From assembly GCA_029547705.1 (NCBI GenBank), contig JAKPOU010000055.1:62001-126000 (forward strand): a stretch of DNA of 64,000 nucleotides, written 5' to 3'. The position numbers and the translations under genes are program-made. Below the pieces are notes generated by a model. That model was not told the origin of the DNA, searched no databases, and saw only the letters and a list, made by a program, of their open reading frames with translations. Source of the DNA: Bacteroidota bacterium. Its GTDB lineage: Bacteria; Bacteroidota; Bacteroidia; Bacteroidales; VadinHA17. Shown piece after piece: positions 47,133 to 55,960 of the stretch. Within the stretch, counting starts at the first letter, position 1. Each line of letters starts with the position of its first letter.

Positions 47133-50100
47133 CTAAAAACTAACTGTCCTGGCAGTAAGTGAAGCTGCATACTCCTTTGCCTGAAACACGAAAGCCTGCA
47201 GCATCGTGTCAAGCGACACGGTATCCTGTCCGTCATAGGCAATGTTGATAAAGGGTATGTTGTTGTGATCCTTTCTGAATGAATCGCTTACTGAAGAAAT
47301 AAGAGTTCCGGGCATACATGTGAATGGAAGTATTGCCGCCATTCCCGAAACACCTCTCCCTGACAGTGCAACTGATGTACCCATGGCAATCGGCGGATCA
47401 CCGTCATAGAATTCGCTGACATAGGTATTGCAAAGATTAAGCATGTCATGAAGTGAAACATCCTTTTCGTGGTCGGTGAAATTTTTAACATTGCGGAGCA
47501 ATGTATTTGCTATTACATCCTGGCCGAAACCCTGAATTCTGGATCTGATGATTCCTTTTGTGTCTTTTTTCCATTTACTGTCGCGGGTGAAGCGGTGTGT
47601 GGAATAATATATCCATTCCGAAAACGGGCCAATGACCACTTCAACGCCCAGATCCTCGAGGCGGTTGGCTATATTTCCGTTGCATCCTGCATTGTCGCGC
47701 ATATATATTTCGCCTATAACTGCAACCACGGGCTTGCGTACATTTTTGTTCGCAGGTACTGCATGGAATTCTTCCGCAATCTCAGTGAGGATTTTACGCA
47801 GTCCCCTGGTTCCCTTTTCTATACAGATTTCCAGTCTTTTAAGTGATCTTTCATAAAGGCGGTCACAATCACCTTTGTTAATCTCATAGGGTCTGGTCTC
47901 CCTGTATATTTTTCTTAGAAAATCGGCAGCAATAAAGCCTTTCCATGCATTCATCCTGAACTTCAGTCCGTGATCTCCTGCTAAATCTGCATAGGACGTG
48001 TCATTGGAAGGAGTTATCAGTTCAGCATCCTTGTATCCAAGCCTGTCAAAGAGCAATCTGTGGAAATGGTTATACTGTCCGAACCTGCATGGCCCGTTAT
48101 GGTCAGGCATGAAAAAGCTCATTTTTGAAGGGTCACTGCCAGGTTCCCGGAGTTTTTTAATAAAGCTTCCCGTGACACATATCATCGGGAAACATTCTTT
48201 GGAAGAAGTATATTTCCGGCCAATTGCAATATCCTCGTCAGTCTGTTTCGGGAGCACCTCTGACGGTACACCGATACTTCGTGCTGCAGCTGCTATCAGA
48301 TAAGCACCGTCATTCATATACGGGAAATAAAGGACCCTCTCTTTCGGGGGTGATGACGGACTTGGTCTCGGACGGTAGATTTCAGTATCTTTTTTCTCGT
48401 TCTGTTCAGAACCTTTAAGGCTGTCAAGAAATGCTTCTATTCTTGTTACCATACCCGCATCCGCGGAATGTTCATCAATTTCAAGATGAAGGAATGGTTT
48501 GCCTTTCAGCTCTTCGGTGACATAATGATGGATAAAGGAATCCGGACCACAGCGGAAATTGCTCAGGTAAACGGCATATAATCCCTCAGTTGCTGCAACA
48601 TGCTGGGCGGCAGCAATGATCTTCTGACCGTTGGGCCAGTACATATTCCTGTAGTTCCTGAATATATCATACGGAGCAAGATCCAGCATGTCGACAGGAA
48701 TTGGCATGACATTCTGTGCAATCAGTTTTTCCGCCAGACCCAGGTTGAGATAAGGATCAGTGCTGTTGTACGGCCTTCCGAGAAGTATCACGGGTCTGCA
48801 GTTTTCGGGAATATTACTGAATACATTCCTGCCGTAATCAACCAGTTGTTTTTCAAAAAGGGTCTGAATGTTATCGGCATAATAAACTGCTTCACGGATC
48901 TGTTTTTTACTCAGGCCGAATTTGCTGTTGAAATATTCTGTCATCTCTTTGACAAGTGCACTCTCAAAGAACCTGAAATGAAGTGTGGGCATTAAAAGCT
49001 TTGATTCATCTATTTTCACCCTGAGAGCTGCTTTTACCATGAAAGGATAAGATTGTATCCACGGACAGTTACAATTGAATGTTTTTTCATAGCCCCGGAA
49101 TTTTGCATTGACTATGAAGGGGAGGAATATATAATCCACGTTTTTCTCCATCAGGTCCATGACATGTCCGTGCATCAGTTCCACGGGAAGACACAGCTCG
49201 GTGGTTATAGTCTCGATTGAGGTGGTTACCAGGGTTTTGTCCGATTCTCTGGAAATGACAACCTGGAATCCGAGTTGTTCGAAGAAGGTTCTCCAGAACG
49301 GGAATTGCTGATAGAATACCATGAGTGCCCGGGGAATCCCGACAGTAGGTCTGGTTCTTTCCTCTGTTTCGTTGTATCCCTCCATCAGCATTTCTGTCCT
49401 TATCTTATACAGGTTGGGGATGTTGTTTACAACTTTTTTCCTGCCGCCGGTTTCATATTTCTCACATCTTCCGCCATAGAACAGCGACTTCTTTTCCCCG
49501 GCGATTTTAACCCGCCTGATCTCGCAGTGGTTTGTACATCCCTGGCAGGTAAACCTGGTAACATTGTATGATGCATTTCTTATGCCGAACCCCCTGAATG
49601 TTGTCTTCTGCCCGGGAGCCATTGAGCGTTGTGCCAGAATAGCTGCACCTATTGCACCTGTGACATCGAAATGCGGAGGGATTATGATTTTCTTACCGGT
49701 TACTTCTTCAAAAGCGGCCACAACGGCTTTGTTATTGGTGACACCCCCCTGGAAAAAGATTTTATTTCCGACCCTGCGGTCACCGACAACCTTCTGGAGA
49801 TAATTGTACACTATTGAATAGGCCAGTCCGCCGACAAGATTGTCATTTCTGGCACCTTTCTGCATGAAGGAATTAAGATCCGATTCCATGAAAACGGTGC
49901 ATCTGTCGCCAAGTTTAACAGGGCTCTCTGAATTCAGCGCCATATTCCCGAACTCTTCAACAATATTGATATTCAGCTTTTCAGCCTGTTCTTCAAGGAA
50001 GGATCCGGTCCCCGCGGCACACACTTTATTCATCTCAAAATCGATCACAACACCATTCTCGATGCTTATATATTTTGAATCCTGCCCTCCGATCTCAAAT

Positions 50101-51383
50101 ATGGTATCGACAGTGGGATCATAATCAATAGCTGCTGTTGCCTGGGCAGTTATCTCATTCCGGATTGTATCAGCCCCGATAAAATCACCTGTAAGATATC
50201 TTCCGGATCCTGTTGATCCGGCACCGATGACTTCAACATCTTCACCAACCTCATCATATATTTCCGTCAGTCCCTTCTGAATTGCTTCCAGGGGTTTTCC
50301 GGCCGTGGGGAGATATCTCCTGGCAACAACATTATGTTCCCTGTCTATCAGCACAACATTGGTACTGAGAGAGCCCACATCTATTCCGAGGTAGACCTGG
50401 AGTCTTTCCCTGCCGTTCTTCCGGAAATTCAACTCTGTATTGTAAACTGCATCAGATTCTTTCAGCCTGGGAAGGCTGGTGAACGATGAAGAGGTCAGGG
50501 AGAGGTATTGTTCCAGCTCTTCCAGCTCCGGGAAGCCGTTCATGCCTGACTGGTTGGAATGAGCATACATGACAGCTCCGATTGCTCCCATTGATGCATG
50601 GTATTGCGGGATGATGAGCTCATCCCCGTTCAGGTTCAGGATTTCCCTGAAGGCTCTGATCATGCCCACATTGGCCGCTACACCGCCTGAAAAGATAACC
50701 GGTTTCCGGAATTCCCTGCTTTTGCCGACGTTGCTTCTGAAGTTCCTAGCCAGTGCGAAACATAATCCGGCAACAATATCATGGAGGGGAGTGGCTATCT
50801 GCTGGTGATGAATCATATCACTTTTTGCGAAAACGCTGCATCGCCCGGCGATTCTTGGCGGATTGACCGATTTGAGGGACATCTCGCCGAATTCCTTCTC
50901 AATGGATACACCTATTCTCCTGGCCTGCTGGTCAAGGAATGACCCGGTCCCCGCGGCACAGATGCTGTTCATCTCAAAATCCACCAGTTTTGACGGACCT
51001 CCTGCAGGATCTTTTTCGAGTATGATCAGTTTGGAATCTTCACCGCCAATTTCAATTACAGTCTTTGCTTCCGGATAAAGCGCACCGCACGAAGTTGCCT
51101 GTGCAATGATCTCATTCACAAAAATACCTCCGGTCAGGCCGGAAGCCAGCTTTCCGCCTGTTCCGGTAATGGCAGTTCCCCTGAAAGAATCTGCCGGATA
51201 TCTGGTAAGCAGTGATCTGAGCCTGTCATTCAGGACATTGAATGGCCGTCCTTGAATCCAGTCATAAAAATTTTCAATTACATTAAACCTGGTGTCAAGA
51301 ACGACTGTATTCAGCGACACCGATCCGATATCAAGTCCGAGCAGTATACCATCCTTACCTGCGTATTCAGAATACTGATTCAT
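47133..51383 (-). CDS. Giant 2-hydroxyacyl-CoA dehydratase activase-related protein (two activase domains, DUF2229)
   Basis: A 1416-residue protein. Two BcrAD/BadFG-type ATPase domains lie in tandem (about 14-275 and 330-585), each with a nucleotide site (LGLDIGSVSLN; LGIDVGSLSTN), an IGGEDSK or IGGQDSK motif, and the two cysteines that hold the bridging [4Fe-4S] cluster in activases (C142/C182 and C455/C495). A CxxCxxxC motif plus C640 follows (C613, C616, C620), then a DUF2229 region from about 680 and a C-terminal part resembling 2-hydroxyglutaryl-CoA dehydratase D-components. Proteins of this build occur across anaerobes; the substrate is not known. A ferredoxin-like gene lies 125 bases upstream on the same strand. 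Confidence 0.9.
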   Translation of the reverse strand: MNQYSEYAGKDGILLGLDIGSVSLNTVVLDTRFNVIENFYDWIQGRPFNVLNDRLRSLLTRYPADSFRGTAITGTGGKLASGLTGGIFVNEIIAQATSCGALYPEAKTVIEIGGEDSKLIILEKDPAGGPSKLVDFEMNSICAAGTGSFLDQQARRIGVSIEKEFGEMSLKSVNPPRIAGRCSVFAKSDMIHHQQIATPLHDIVAGLCFALARNFRSNVGKSREFRKPVIFSGGVAANVGMIRAFREILNLNGDELIIPQYHASMGAIGAVMYAHSNQSGMNGFPELEELEQYLSLTSSSFTSLPRLKESDAVYNTELNFRKNGRERLQVYLGIDVGSLSTNVVLIDREHNVVARRYLPTAGKPLEAIQKGLTEIYDEVGEDVEVIGAGSTGSGRYLTGDFIGADTIRNEITAQATAAIDYDPTVDTIFEIGGQDSKYISIENGVVIDFEMNKVCAAGTGSFLEEQAEKLNINIVEEFGNMALNSESPVKLGDRCTVFMESDLNSFMQKGARNDNLVGGLAYSIVYNYLQKVVGDRRVGNKIFFQGGVTNNKAVVAAFEEVTGKKIIIPPHFDVTGAIGAAILAQRSMAPGQKTTFRGFGIRNASYNVTRFTCQGCTNHCEIRRVKIAGEKKSLFYGGRCEKYETGGRKKVVNNIPNLYKIRTEMLMEGYNETEERTRPTVGIPRALMVFYQQFPFWRTFFEQLGFQVVISRESDKTLVTTSIETITTELCLPVELMHGHVMDLMEKNVDYIFLPFIVNAKFRGYEKTFNCNCPWIQSYPFMVKAALRVKIDESKLLMPTLHFRFFESALVKEMTEYFNSKFGLSKKQIREAVYYADNIQTLFEKQLVDYGRNVFSNIPENCRPVILLGRPYNSTDPYLNLGLAEKLIAQNVMPIPVDMLDLAPYDIFRNYRNMYWPNGQKIIAAAQHVAATEGLYAVYLSNFRCGPDSFIHHYVTEELKGKPFLHLEIDEHSADAGMVTRIEAFLDSLKGSEQNEKKDTEIYRPRPSPSSPPKERVLYFPYMNDGAYLIAAAARSIGVPSEVLPKQTDEDIAIGRKYTSSKECFPMICVTGSFIKKLREPGSDPSKMSFFMPDHNGPCRFGQYNHFHRLLFDRLGYKDAELITPSNDTSYADLAGDHGLKFRMNAWKGFIAADFLRKIYRETRPYEINKGDCDRLYERSLKRLEICIEKGTRGLRKILTEIAEEFHAVPANKNVRKPVVAVIGEIYMRDNAGCNGNIANRLEDLGVEVVIGPFSEWIYYSTHRFTRDSKWKKDTKGIIRSRIQGFGQDVIANTLLRNVKNFTDHEKDVSLHDMLNLCNTYVSEFYDGDPPIAMGTSVALSGRGVSGMAAILPFTCMPGTLISSVSDSFRKDHNNIPFINIAYDGQDTVSLDTMLQAFVFQAKEYAASLTARTVSF

Positions 51384-51452
51384 AAGGCGGTTGTATTATC
51401 TGGTCTGTTACCTGAATAAAACCGGCCTGGTAAATAATGGGTTCCGGTTAAT

Positions 51453-51460
51453 CAAATTTA
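51453..51460 (-). promoter_or_regulatory. Candidate -7 element of the giant activase gene
   Basis: On the reverse strand the bases read TAAATTTG, an exact TAnnTTTG match, some 70 bases upstream of the start at 51383. The -33 region shows only a T-rich stretch. It suggests a separate promoter between the ferredoxin-like gene and the activase gene. Confidence 0.35.
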
Positions 51461-51508
51461 TGAAATCTTCCGGAAAAATATTTAATCGGATGCGGATTTT
51501 TTGAGGTC

Positions 51509-52405
51509 TCAGATCCAGTTTTCTTTCAGTATCTCTCCCCGGATGCTGATGATGATCTGTTTTACCGGTACTTTTTCTGATGCCTCTGCCAGGGCGGTTT
51601 TTATCATGTGCAGTAATCCTCCGCAGCAGGGAACTTCCATCATCATAACAGTGATGGTATTCACCCTTGCTTTGTCTATCAGGATTTTTAATTTCTCCAC
51701 GTATATCTCCGTATTGCGGTCAAGTTTCGGACAGGCTATAACGAGTGATTTACCCTTAAGGAACCTGCTGTGAAACCCTGCCATTGAATATGCCACGCAG
51801 TCGGCAGCGATCAGCAGGTCGGCCCGGTGGAAATATGAAGCTTCGGGGTTTATAAGGTGCATCTGAACCGGCCAGTGCCGGAGCTCGGATTGCGATGACT
51901 CACTAATTAATGCGGCAGCCTTAGGTTCCGGCATTTCCCCGAAGCCCGGGCAGCATCCCGGGGCCGGTTCCGGGGAAGGGCGGCTCTGATTTTTTAGGGA
52001 GGGCTTCCGTGTTTTGCCACCGGAAAATACCTCTTCAAGCACTTCGTCAGGATCGAATGCCAGGGCAGATCTGTTTTCCTCCAGGAAATCAATTGCCTCA
52101 TTCAGGTAGCCTGTTTCATTATAATCCATCAGATGCCGGAGATGAGCAGTCACAGTATTTTTCCCCTTAGTCACCATCTGCTCCATCACTCGTTTCTCAT
52201 TGTATGGTTCCGCCATCCTTTTTTCTATACTGATGGCTCCTTCAGGGCAGTATCCTATGCATGCCCCCAGACCGTCGCACATGAGCTCACTTACCAGCCT
52301 TGCCTTTCCGTCAATGATTTGCAGGGCTCCCTCGTGGCAGTTGGGGATGCATAATCCGCATCCGTTGCACAAGTCCTCGTCAATTTTTATTATATCCCTT
52401 ATCAT
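51509..52405 (-). CDS. 4Fe-4S ferredoxin-type protein with C-terminal domain of unknown function
   Basis: A 298-residue protein with an N-terminal dicluster ferredoxin domain. Cluster I is complete (CNGCGLCIPNCHEGAL). Cluster II reads CDGLGACIGYCPEGAI, where the second of the four usual cysteines is Leu, so it has three ligands and may hold a [3Fe-4S] centre or use another ligand. After a proline-rich linker (about 130-170) a C-terminal domain has ADCVAYSMAG, SLVIACPKLD and MEVPCCGGLLHM, possibly another cysteine site. It is upstream of the giant activase on the same strand and is a candidate electron donor to it. Confidence 0.82.
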   Translation of the reverse strand: MIRDIIKIDEDLCNGCGLCIPNCHEGALQIIDGKARLVSELMCDGLGACIGYCPEGAISIEKRMAEPYNEKRVMEQMVTKGKNTVTAHLRHLMDYNETGYLNEAIDFLEENRSALAFDPDEVLEEVFSGGKTRKPSLKNQSRPSPEPAPGCCPGFGEMPEPKAAALISESSQSELRHWPVQMHLINPEASYFHRADLLIAADCVAYSMAGFHSRFLKGKSLVIACPKLDRNTEIYVEKLKILIDKARVNTITVMMMEVPCCGGLLHMIKTALAEASEKVPVKQIIISIRGEILKENWI

Positions 52406-52460
52406 GGCCGCAATTTTACGGATAAGCGGTGAAAGTTTGCGGGAAACATGATTTTTGTCA

Positions 52461-54578
52461 TCACCTTTCAGATTTCAATCCCCTGTTAAGAAGCAGGGCA
52501 TCTATTCCGGGTTCTTTTCCCCTGAAGGCAACATACATATCAACGGGATCCCTGGTTCCGCCCCTTGACAGAATCTCATTTTCGAACCTGGCTGCCACTT
52601 CCGGACTGAATATGTCGCCCGTTTCCTTAAATGCCTGGAATGCATCGGCGTCGAGCATTTCGCTCCAGTAATAGCTGTAATACCCTGCAGCATATCCTCC
52701 TGACCAGGAATGGTTGAAGTAGGTTGATCTGTATCTGGGTTTTATTTCGGGGATCATTCCGTACTTGTCAAGTATTTGTTTTTCAAATTCCCTGATATCC
52801 AGATCGGATATGGGTTCGGTAAGACTGTGATACTCCATGTCGAGCAGGGCTGCCGCCAGGAATTCAAGCGTATTGAATCCGGTATTGAACTTGCCTGCCT
52901 TTTCAAGTTTATCCACCAGTTCAGCGGGGATTACCTCGCCCGTCCGGTAATGTTTTGCATACACTTCAAGCACTTCGGGTTCAAAAACCCAGTGTTCCAT
53001 TATCTGTGAAGGCAGTTCGACAAAATCGCGGGGAACAGAGGTGCCTGAGACTCCCGGGTATGTTGAATTGGACAGCAACTGATGAAGGGCATGTCCGAAT
53101 TCATGAAACAGTGTTTCGGCTTCATATGCTGTAAGAAGGGAGGGTTTATCATCTCCCGGGGGAGTGGAGTTTGTCACCATGGTGACAACGGGGGTGATCA
53201 TCCTGCCCCTGATATCCCTGCTCTGACCGCGGTATGCCCCGCACCATGCCCCGCTGCGCTTGGAAGGACGCGGGTAGTTGTCTATCATCAGAATACCCAC
53301 ATGCTTTCCGTCGCGTGTAACTTCATACGTTCTGACATCGGGATGATATTTCGGAATGTCATTACGTGGCGAGAAATCGAGCCTGTAAAGTTTGTTTGCC
53401 ACATGGAACATTCCTCCTATAACATTTTCGATCTGGAAATATGGCCGTGTCAGTTCATCATCAAGATCGTACCTTTCCTTTTTGATTTTTTCACTGTAAT
53501 ACCACCAGTCCCATGGTTCAAGCCGGAATCTGCCTCCCTCGCGATTGATTATCTCCTGCTGTGCAGCAGCTTCCGCCTTTGCCACAGGTAATGCCGCCGC
53601 CCATATTTCATTGAGGAAATCAAATACCCTTTCAGGAGTTTTGGCCATATTTCTTTCCAGTACAAAATGGGCATAGCTGTCATAGCCAAGCAGTCTGGAC
53701 CTTTCAACTCTCAGTCTGGCAATTTCCCTGATAATCTCCTTGTTATCCCTTTCATTGTCATTGTCTCCCTTCATGAAATATGCCGTAAACAGTTTTTTTC
53801 TCAGATCGCGTTTTTCGGAATATTTAAGGAAGGGCTCCATGATGGGATATTGTATTGTAAATACCCATTTGCCATCCATATTCATTCCCCTTGCCCTTGC
53901 TGCTGCCTGATCAATGACACTCACCGGCAGTCCTGCAAGATCTTCCCTTTTGTCAATCACCAGTATGAAATCATTTGTTTCGGCAAGGAGATTCTGCCCG
54001 AACTTCACCGTAAGCAGTGAATGCTCCTCATTGATTTTTCTCAGCTTCTCCTTGTCTTCAGGGGATAATGCCGCACCGCTTCTTACAAAATTTTTGTAGG
54101 TATTGTCAAGCACCTTCTGCTCTTCTTCGGTAAGATCAAACTTGTCCATATTGTCATAAACCGCCCTGACTCTCTGAAACAGGCTGTCATTCAGATTTAT
54201 GTCATCCCGGTGCCTGGACAGCAGGGGAGCTATTTCCATATTTATTGCCTGAAGGCTGTCGTTTGTATGCGCTGAATTCAGTGCCCCGAAAACCCTGCTG
54301 ACTTTCGTAAGAAGCTGGCCGCTGTATTCCAGGGCCCTGATCGTATTGTCAAAGGAGGGTTCCTTTTTATTGTTTATTATCGCACTGATTTCTTTTTTCT
54401 GTTCCTCGAATGCTTTCAGATATGCAGGCATGAAATGGCCTGCCTTAATTTTATCGAAGGGGGGGACCTCATACGGAGTATCCCATTTGCTGAAGAAAGG
54501 ATTATCGTTTTTCATCTTTGTTTTACATCCTGTGAATCCAATTGCTGCTGCGGCAATTATTAGTATTAACCTTTTCAT
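52461..54578 (-). CDS. M3 family oligopeptidase (Dcp/OpdA-like), predicted lipoprotein
   Basis: A 705-residue zinc metallopeptidase of the M3 family. The catalytic HExxH site is ETLFHEFGHALHQLL near residue 490, with the third ligand Glu in the following helix. The N-terminus has a lipoprotein signal (MKRLILIIAAAAIGFTGC), so it is attached to a periplasm-facing membrane and could trim oligopeptides made by other proteases. Helical length and C-terminal sequence (SWSGGYAAGYYSYYWSEMLDADAF) match peptidyl-dipeptidase Dcp. It is 56 bases downstream of the ferredoxin-like gene's start and is transcribed separately or first in that reverse run. Confidence 0.93.
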   Translation of the reverse strand: MKRLILIIAAAAIGFTGCKTKMKNDNPFFSKWDTPYEVPPFDKIKAGHFMPAYLKAFEEQKKEISAIINNKKEPSFDNTIRALEYSGQLLTKVSRVFGALNSAHTNDSLQAINMEIAPLLSRHRDDINLNDSLFQRVRAVYDNMDKFDLTEEEQKVLDNTYKNFVRSGAALSPEDKEKLRKINEEHSLLTVKFGQNLLAETNDFILVIDKREDLAGLPVSVIDQAAARARGMNMDGKWVFTIQYPIMEPFLKYSEKRDLRKKLFTAYFMKGDNDNERDNKEIIREIARLRVERSRLLGYDSYAHFVLERNMAKTPERVFDFLNEIWAAALPVAKAEAAAQQEIINREGGRFRLEPWDWWYYSEKIKKERYDLDDELTRPYFQIENVIGGMFHVANKLYRLDFSPRNDIPKYHPDVRTYEVTRDGKHVGILMIDNYPRPSKRSGAWCGAYRGQSRDIRGRMITPVVTMVTNSTPPGDDKPSLLTAYEAETLFHEFGHALHQLLSNSTYPGVSGTSVPRDFVELPSQIMEHWVFEPEVLEVYAKHYRTGEVIPAELVDKLEKAGKFNTGFNTLEFLAAALLDMEYHSLTEPISDLDIREFEKQILDKYGMIPEIKPRYRSTYFNHSWSGGYAAGYYSYYWSEMLDADAFQAFKETGDIFSPEVAARFENEILSRGGTRDPVDMYVAFRGKEPGIDALLLNRGLKSER

Positions 54579-54711
54579 TTTACTTTGCTTTATTTTTTTT
54601 TGATATGATATTCCCTGCCATTAATTCCCGTTTTTTCCCGGGGATGTAAAATACAAAATTGATTTGATGCAAAGAAAGGGAATAATGTTTTTATAACTGA
54701 TAAGGGGCTGT

Positions 54712-54745
54712 AAAAAAGAGGAAAGACACCGGGCGGTGTCTTTCC
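54712..54745 (-). terminator. Strong intrinsic terminator on the reverse strand
   Basis: GGAAAGACACC (54720-54730) pairs with GGTGTCTTTCC (54735-54745), eleven perfect pairs with a four-base loop, and on the reverse strand is followed by CTCTTTTTT. It lies 130 bases upstream of the M3 peptidase start, so it is not at the end of any gene seen. Confidence 0.8.
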
Positions 54746-54832
54746 GCGATTAACTATAAACCTGATCGTAGAATTGGCCGAACGGCCTATGAATAGACTT
54801 TTCAATATGTATGACGCAAAGTAACCAAATTT
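54712..54832 (-). ncRNA. Putative small RNA
   Basis: A TATCTTTG element (54844-54837, reverse strand) matches the Bacteroidota -7 box, and the strong terminator ends transcription at about 54712. The RNA in between would be about 120 bases, starting near 54832. It contains a second hairpin GGCCG/CGGCC and no protein-like frame. It might instead be an attenuated leader of the M3 peptidase gene, but a separate small RNA is equally plausible. No family such as 6S RNA, tmRNA or RNase P RNA was recognised. A clear -33 box is missing. Confidence 0.5.
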
Positions 54833-54935
54833 GTTGCAAAGATAAACGTTAATGTAATGTTAATCATTGTTAAAAATTCTTAAGTATTGGCCCGAATCCA
54901 CGGGAAAACCGATATGAATTGACACTGTTTTTTTA

Positions 54936-54953
54936 TTATGTAAAAATACATAA
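54936..54953. promoter_or_regulatory. Palindromic operator-like site upstream of the glycyl radical genes
   Basis: TTATGTA-AAAA-TACATAA is a perfect seven-base inverted repeat with a four-base spacer, the geometry typical of CRP/FNR-family sites, although the half-sites differ from the FNR TTGAT. It lies 171 bases upstream of the activase start. Control by an oxygen- or nitrosative-stress-responsive CRP/FNR-type regulator would suit an oxygen-sensitive enzyme; this is inference. Confidence 0.45.
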
Positions 54954-55040
54954 CTTGCATTCATATGTTATCAGGGCTCGAATATCGTTTCAACAGGCAG
55001 CGCCTCGGCCGGAGACTGTATTGCTGTCTTATGTTCTATG

Positions 55041-55063
55041 ACAGCTGATTTGATTTCAGCTGT
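55041..55063 (+). other. Hairpin in the leader of the glycyl radical activase gene
   Basis: ACAGCTGA (55041-55048) pairs perfectly with TCAGCTGT (55056-55063) around a seven-base loop, ending 61 bases before the start codon. It could be a second operator or an RNA stem. There is no T-run after it. Confidence 0.45.
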
Positions 55064-55124
55064 TGTAGCTCCGGAACAAGTTTTCCTTTTCAGCATTATA
55101 CCATACAAATAACATTTTGTTGCA

Positions 55125-55925
55125 ATGAAGGGCTTAATTTTCAGCGTTAAGCGATATTCAGTTCACGACGGACCCGGGATCAGGGTAACATTTTTCATGA
55201 AAGGCTGTCCTCTTGCATGCAAATGGTGCCATAACCCGGAAGGCATATCCCCGCTTCCGGAAAACATGGAGAGAGTCAGCAGGATTGGAGCCGGGGAAAT
55301 AAGGCGGCAGGAAAAAATCGGAAAGTATTATCAGATTGAGGATGTTCTCCGTATCCTGGAAAAGGAAAGTATTTTTATCGGCCAGTCAGGGGGAGGAATA
55401 ACTTTCTCGGGAGGCGAACCCCTCTTTCAGCCTGATTTCCTCCTGGAAGCTTTGAAAGCCTGCAGGGCAGGAGGATATCATACTGCCGTCGATACATCCG
55501 CTTATTCCCCTGCGCGGGATTTCAGGGCAATAATACCCTATACAAATCTCTTTCTCTTTGACATAAAGCATCTTGATGATTCCAGGCATTTTGAATTCAC
55601 GGGGGTATCGAATGCCGGCATTATTGAGAACTTTGATACCCTGCTGCAGGAAGGCGCGGACATTTATGCAAGAATACCGGTAATACCAGGGTTTAATGAC
55701 AGTCAGGACCATCTGCGGAGATTAAAGGCTTTTCTGAACGACCGGAAAAGCAGCAGCCTGAAGATGATCTGCCTGCTTCCCTATCACAGGCCTGGTTCAT
55801 CAAAATACGGTAAGCTTGGAATTCCCCTGGAAATGAATGGTTTGAAACCACCTTCAGAGAAAAGAATGAATGAGCTGAAGGAATACTTCAGTGATCTGGG
55901 CATCAGGGTCAAAACCGGGGGATAA
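55125..55925 (+). CDS. Glycyl radical enzyme activating protein (radical SAM)
   Basis: A 266-residue radical SAM enzyme that abstracts a hydrogen from the glycine of its partner enzyme. The cluster motif CPLACKWC (CxxxCxxC, about residues 27-34) is followed by HNPEG, then GGGITFSGGEPLFQ, the GGE SAM-binding motif. Only two other cysteines are seen in the rest, so there is no extra ferredoxin-like domain; the layout is that of PFL-activating enzyme rather than of most dehydratase activases. It starts the unit whose next gene, 35 bases on, is the glycyl radical enzyme, and is the expected partner (named HypE where the enzyme is HypD). Confidence 0.93.
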   Translation: MKGLIFSVKRYSVHDGPGIRVTFFMKGCPLACKWCHNPEGISPLPENMERVSRIGAGEIRRQEKIGKYYQIEDVLRILEKESIFIGQSGGGITFSGGEPLFQPDFLLEALKACRAGGYHTAVDTSAYSPARDFRAIIPYTNLFLFDIKHLDDSRHFEFTGVSNAGIIENFDTLLQEGADIYARIPVIPGFNDSQDHLRRLKAFLNDRKSSSLKMICLLPYHRPGSSKYGKLGIPLEMNGLKPPSEKRMNELKEYFSDLGIRVKTGG

Positions 55926-55960
55926 TCAGATAAGACATCGGGTGAAATTAATAAATCAGC

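Larger units (their letters stand above)
54579..55124. other. Intergenic region with a putative small RNA, palindrome and hairpin
   Basis: 546 bases between the M3 peptidase (reverse) and the glycyl radical activase (forward). It holds a reverse-strand intrinsic terminator and -7 element that bracket about 120 bases (putative small RNA), an 18-base palindrome with spacer at 54936-54953 and a hairpin at 55041-55063. No protein gene of any strength was found. Confidence 0.6.

Noticed and set aside
47059-47158. A ten-base inverted repeat TTACTGCCAG / CTGGCAGTAA with 80-base spacer between the Tat epimerase and the giant activase genes
   Set aside because: The arms are far apart and one overlaps the activase stop; no T-run. 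Not a convincing terminator or operator.
54590-54805. A reverse-strand frame of 71 codons
   Set aside because: It starts with TTG, runs through the strong terminator and has no protein-like features.
54965-55048. A 27-codon open frame starting ATG and ending in the left arm of the hairpin at 55041-55063, as a possible leader peptide
   Set aside because: Short, with no ribosome binding evidence and composition not distinct from background; overlap with the hairpin may be chance.
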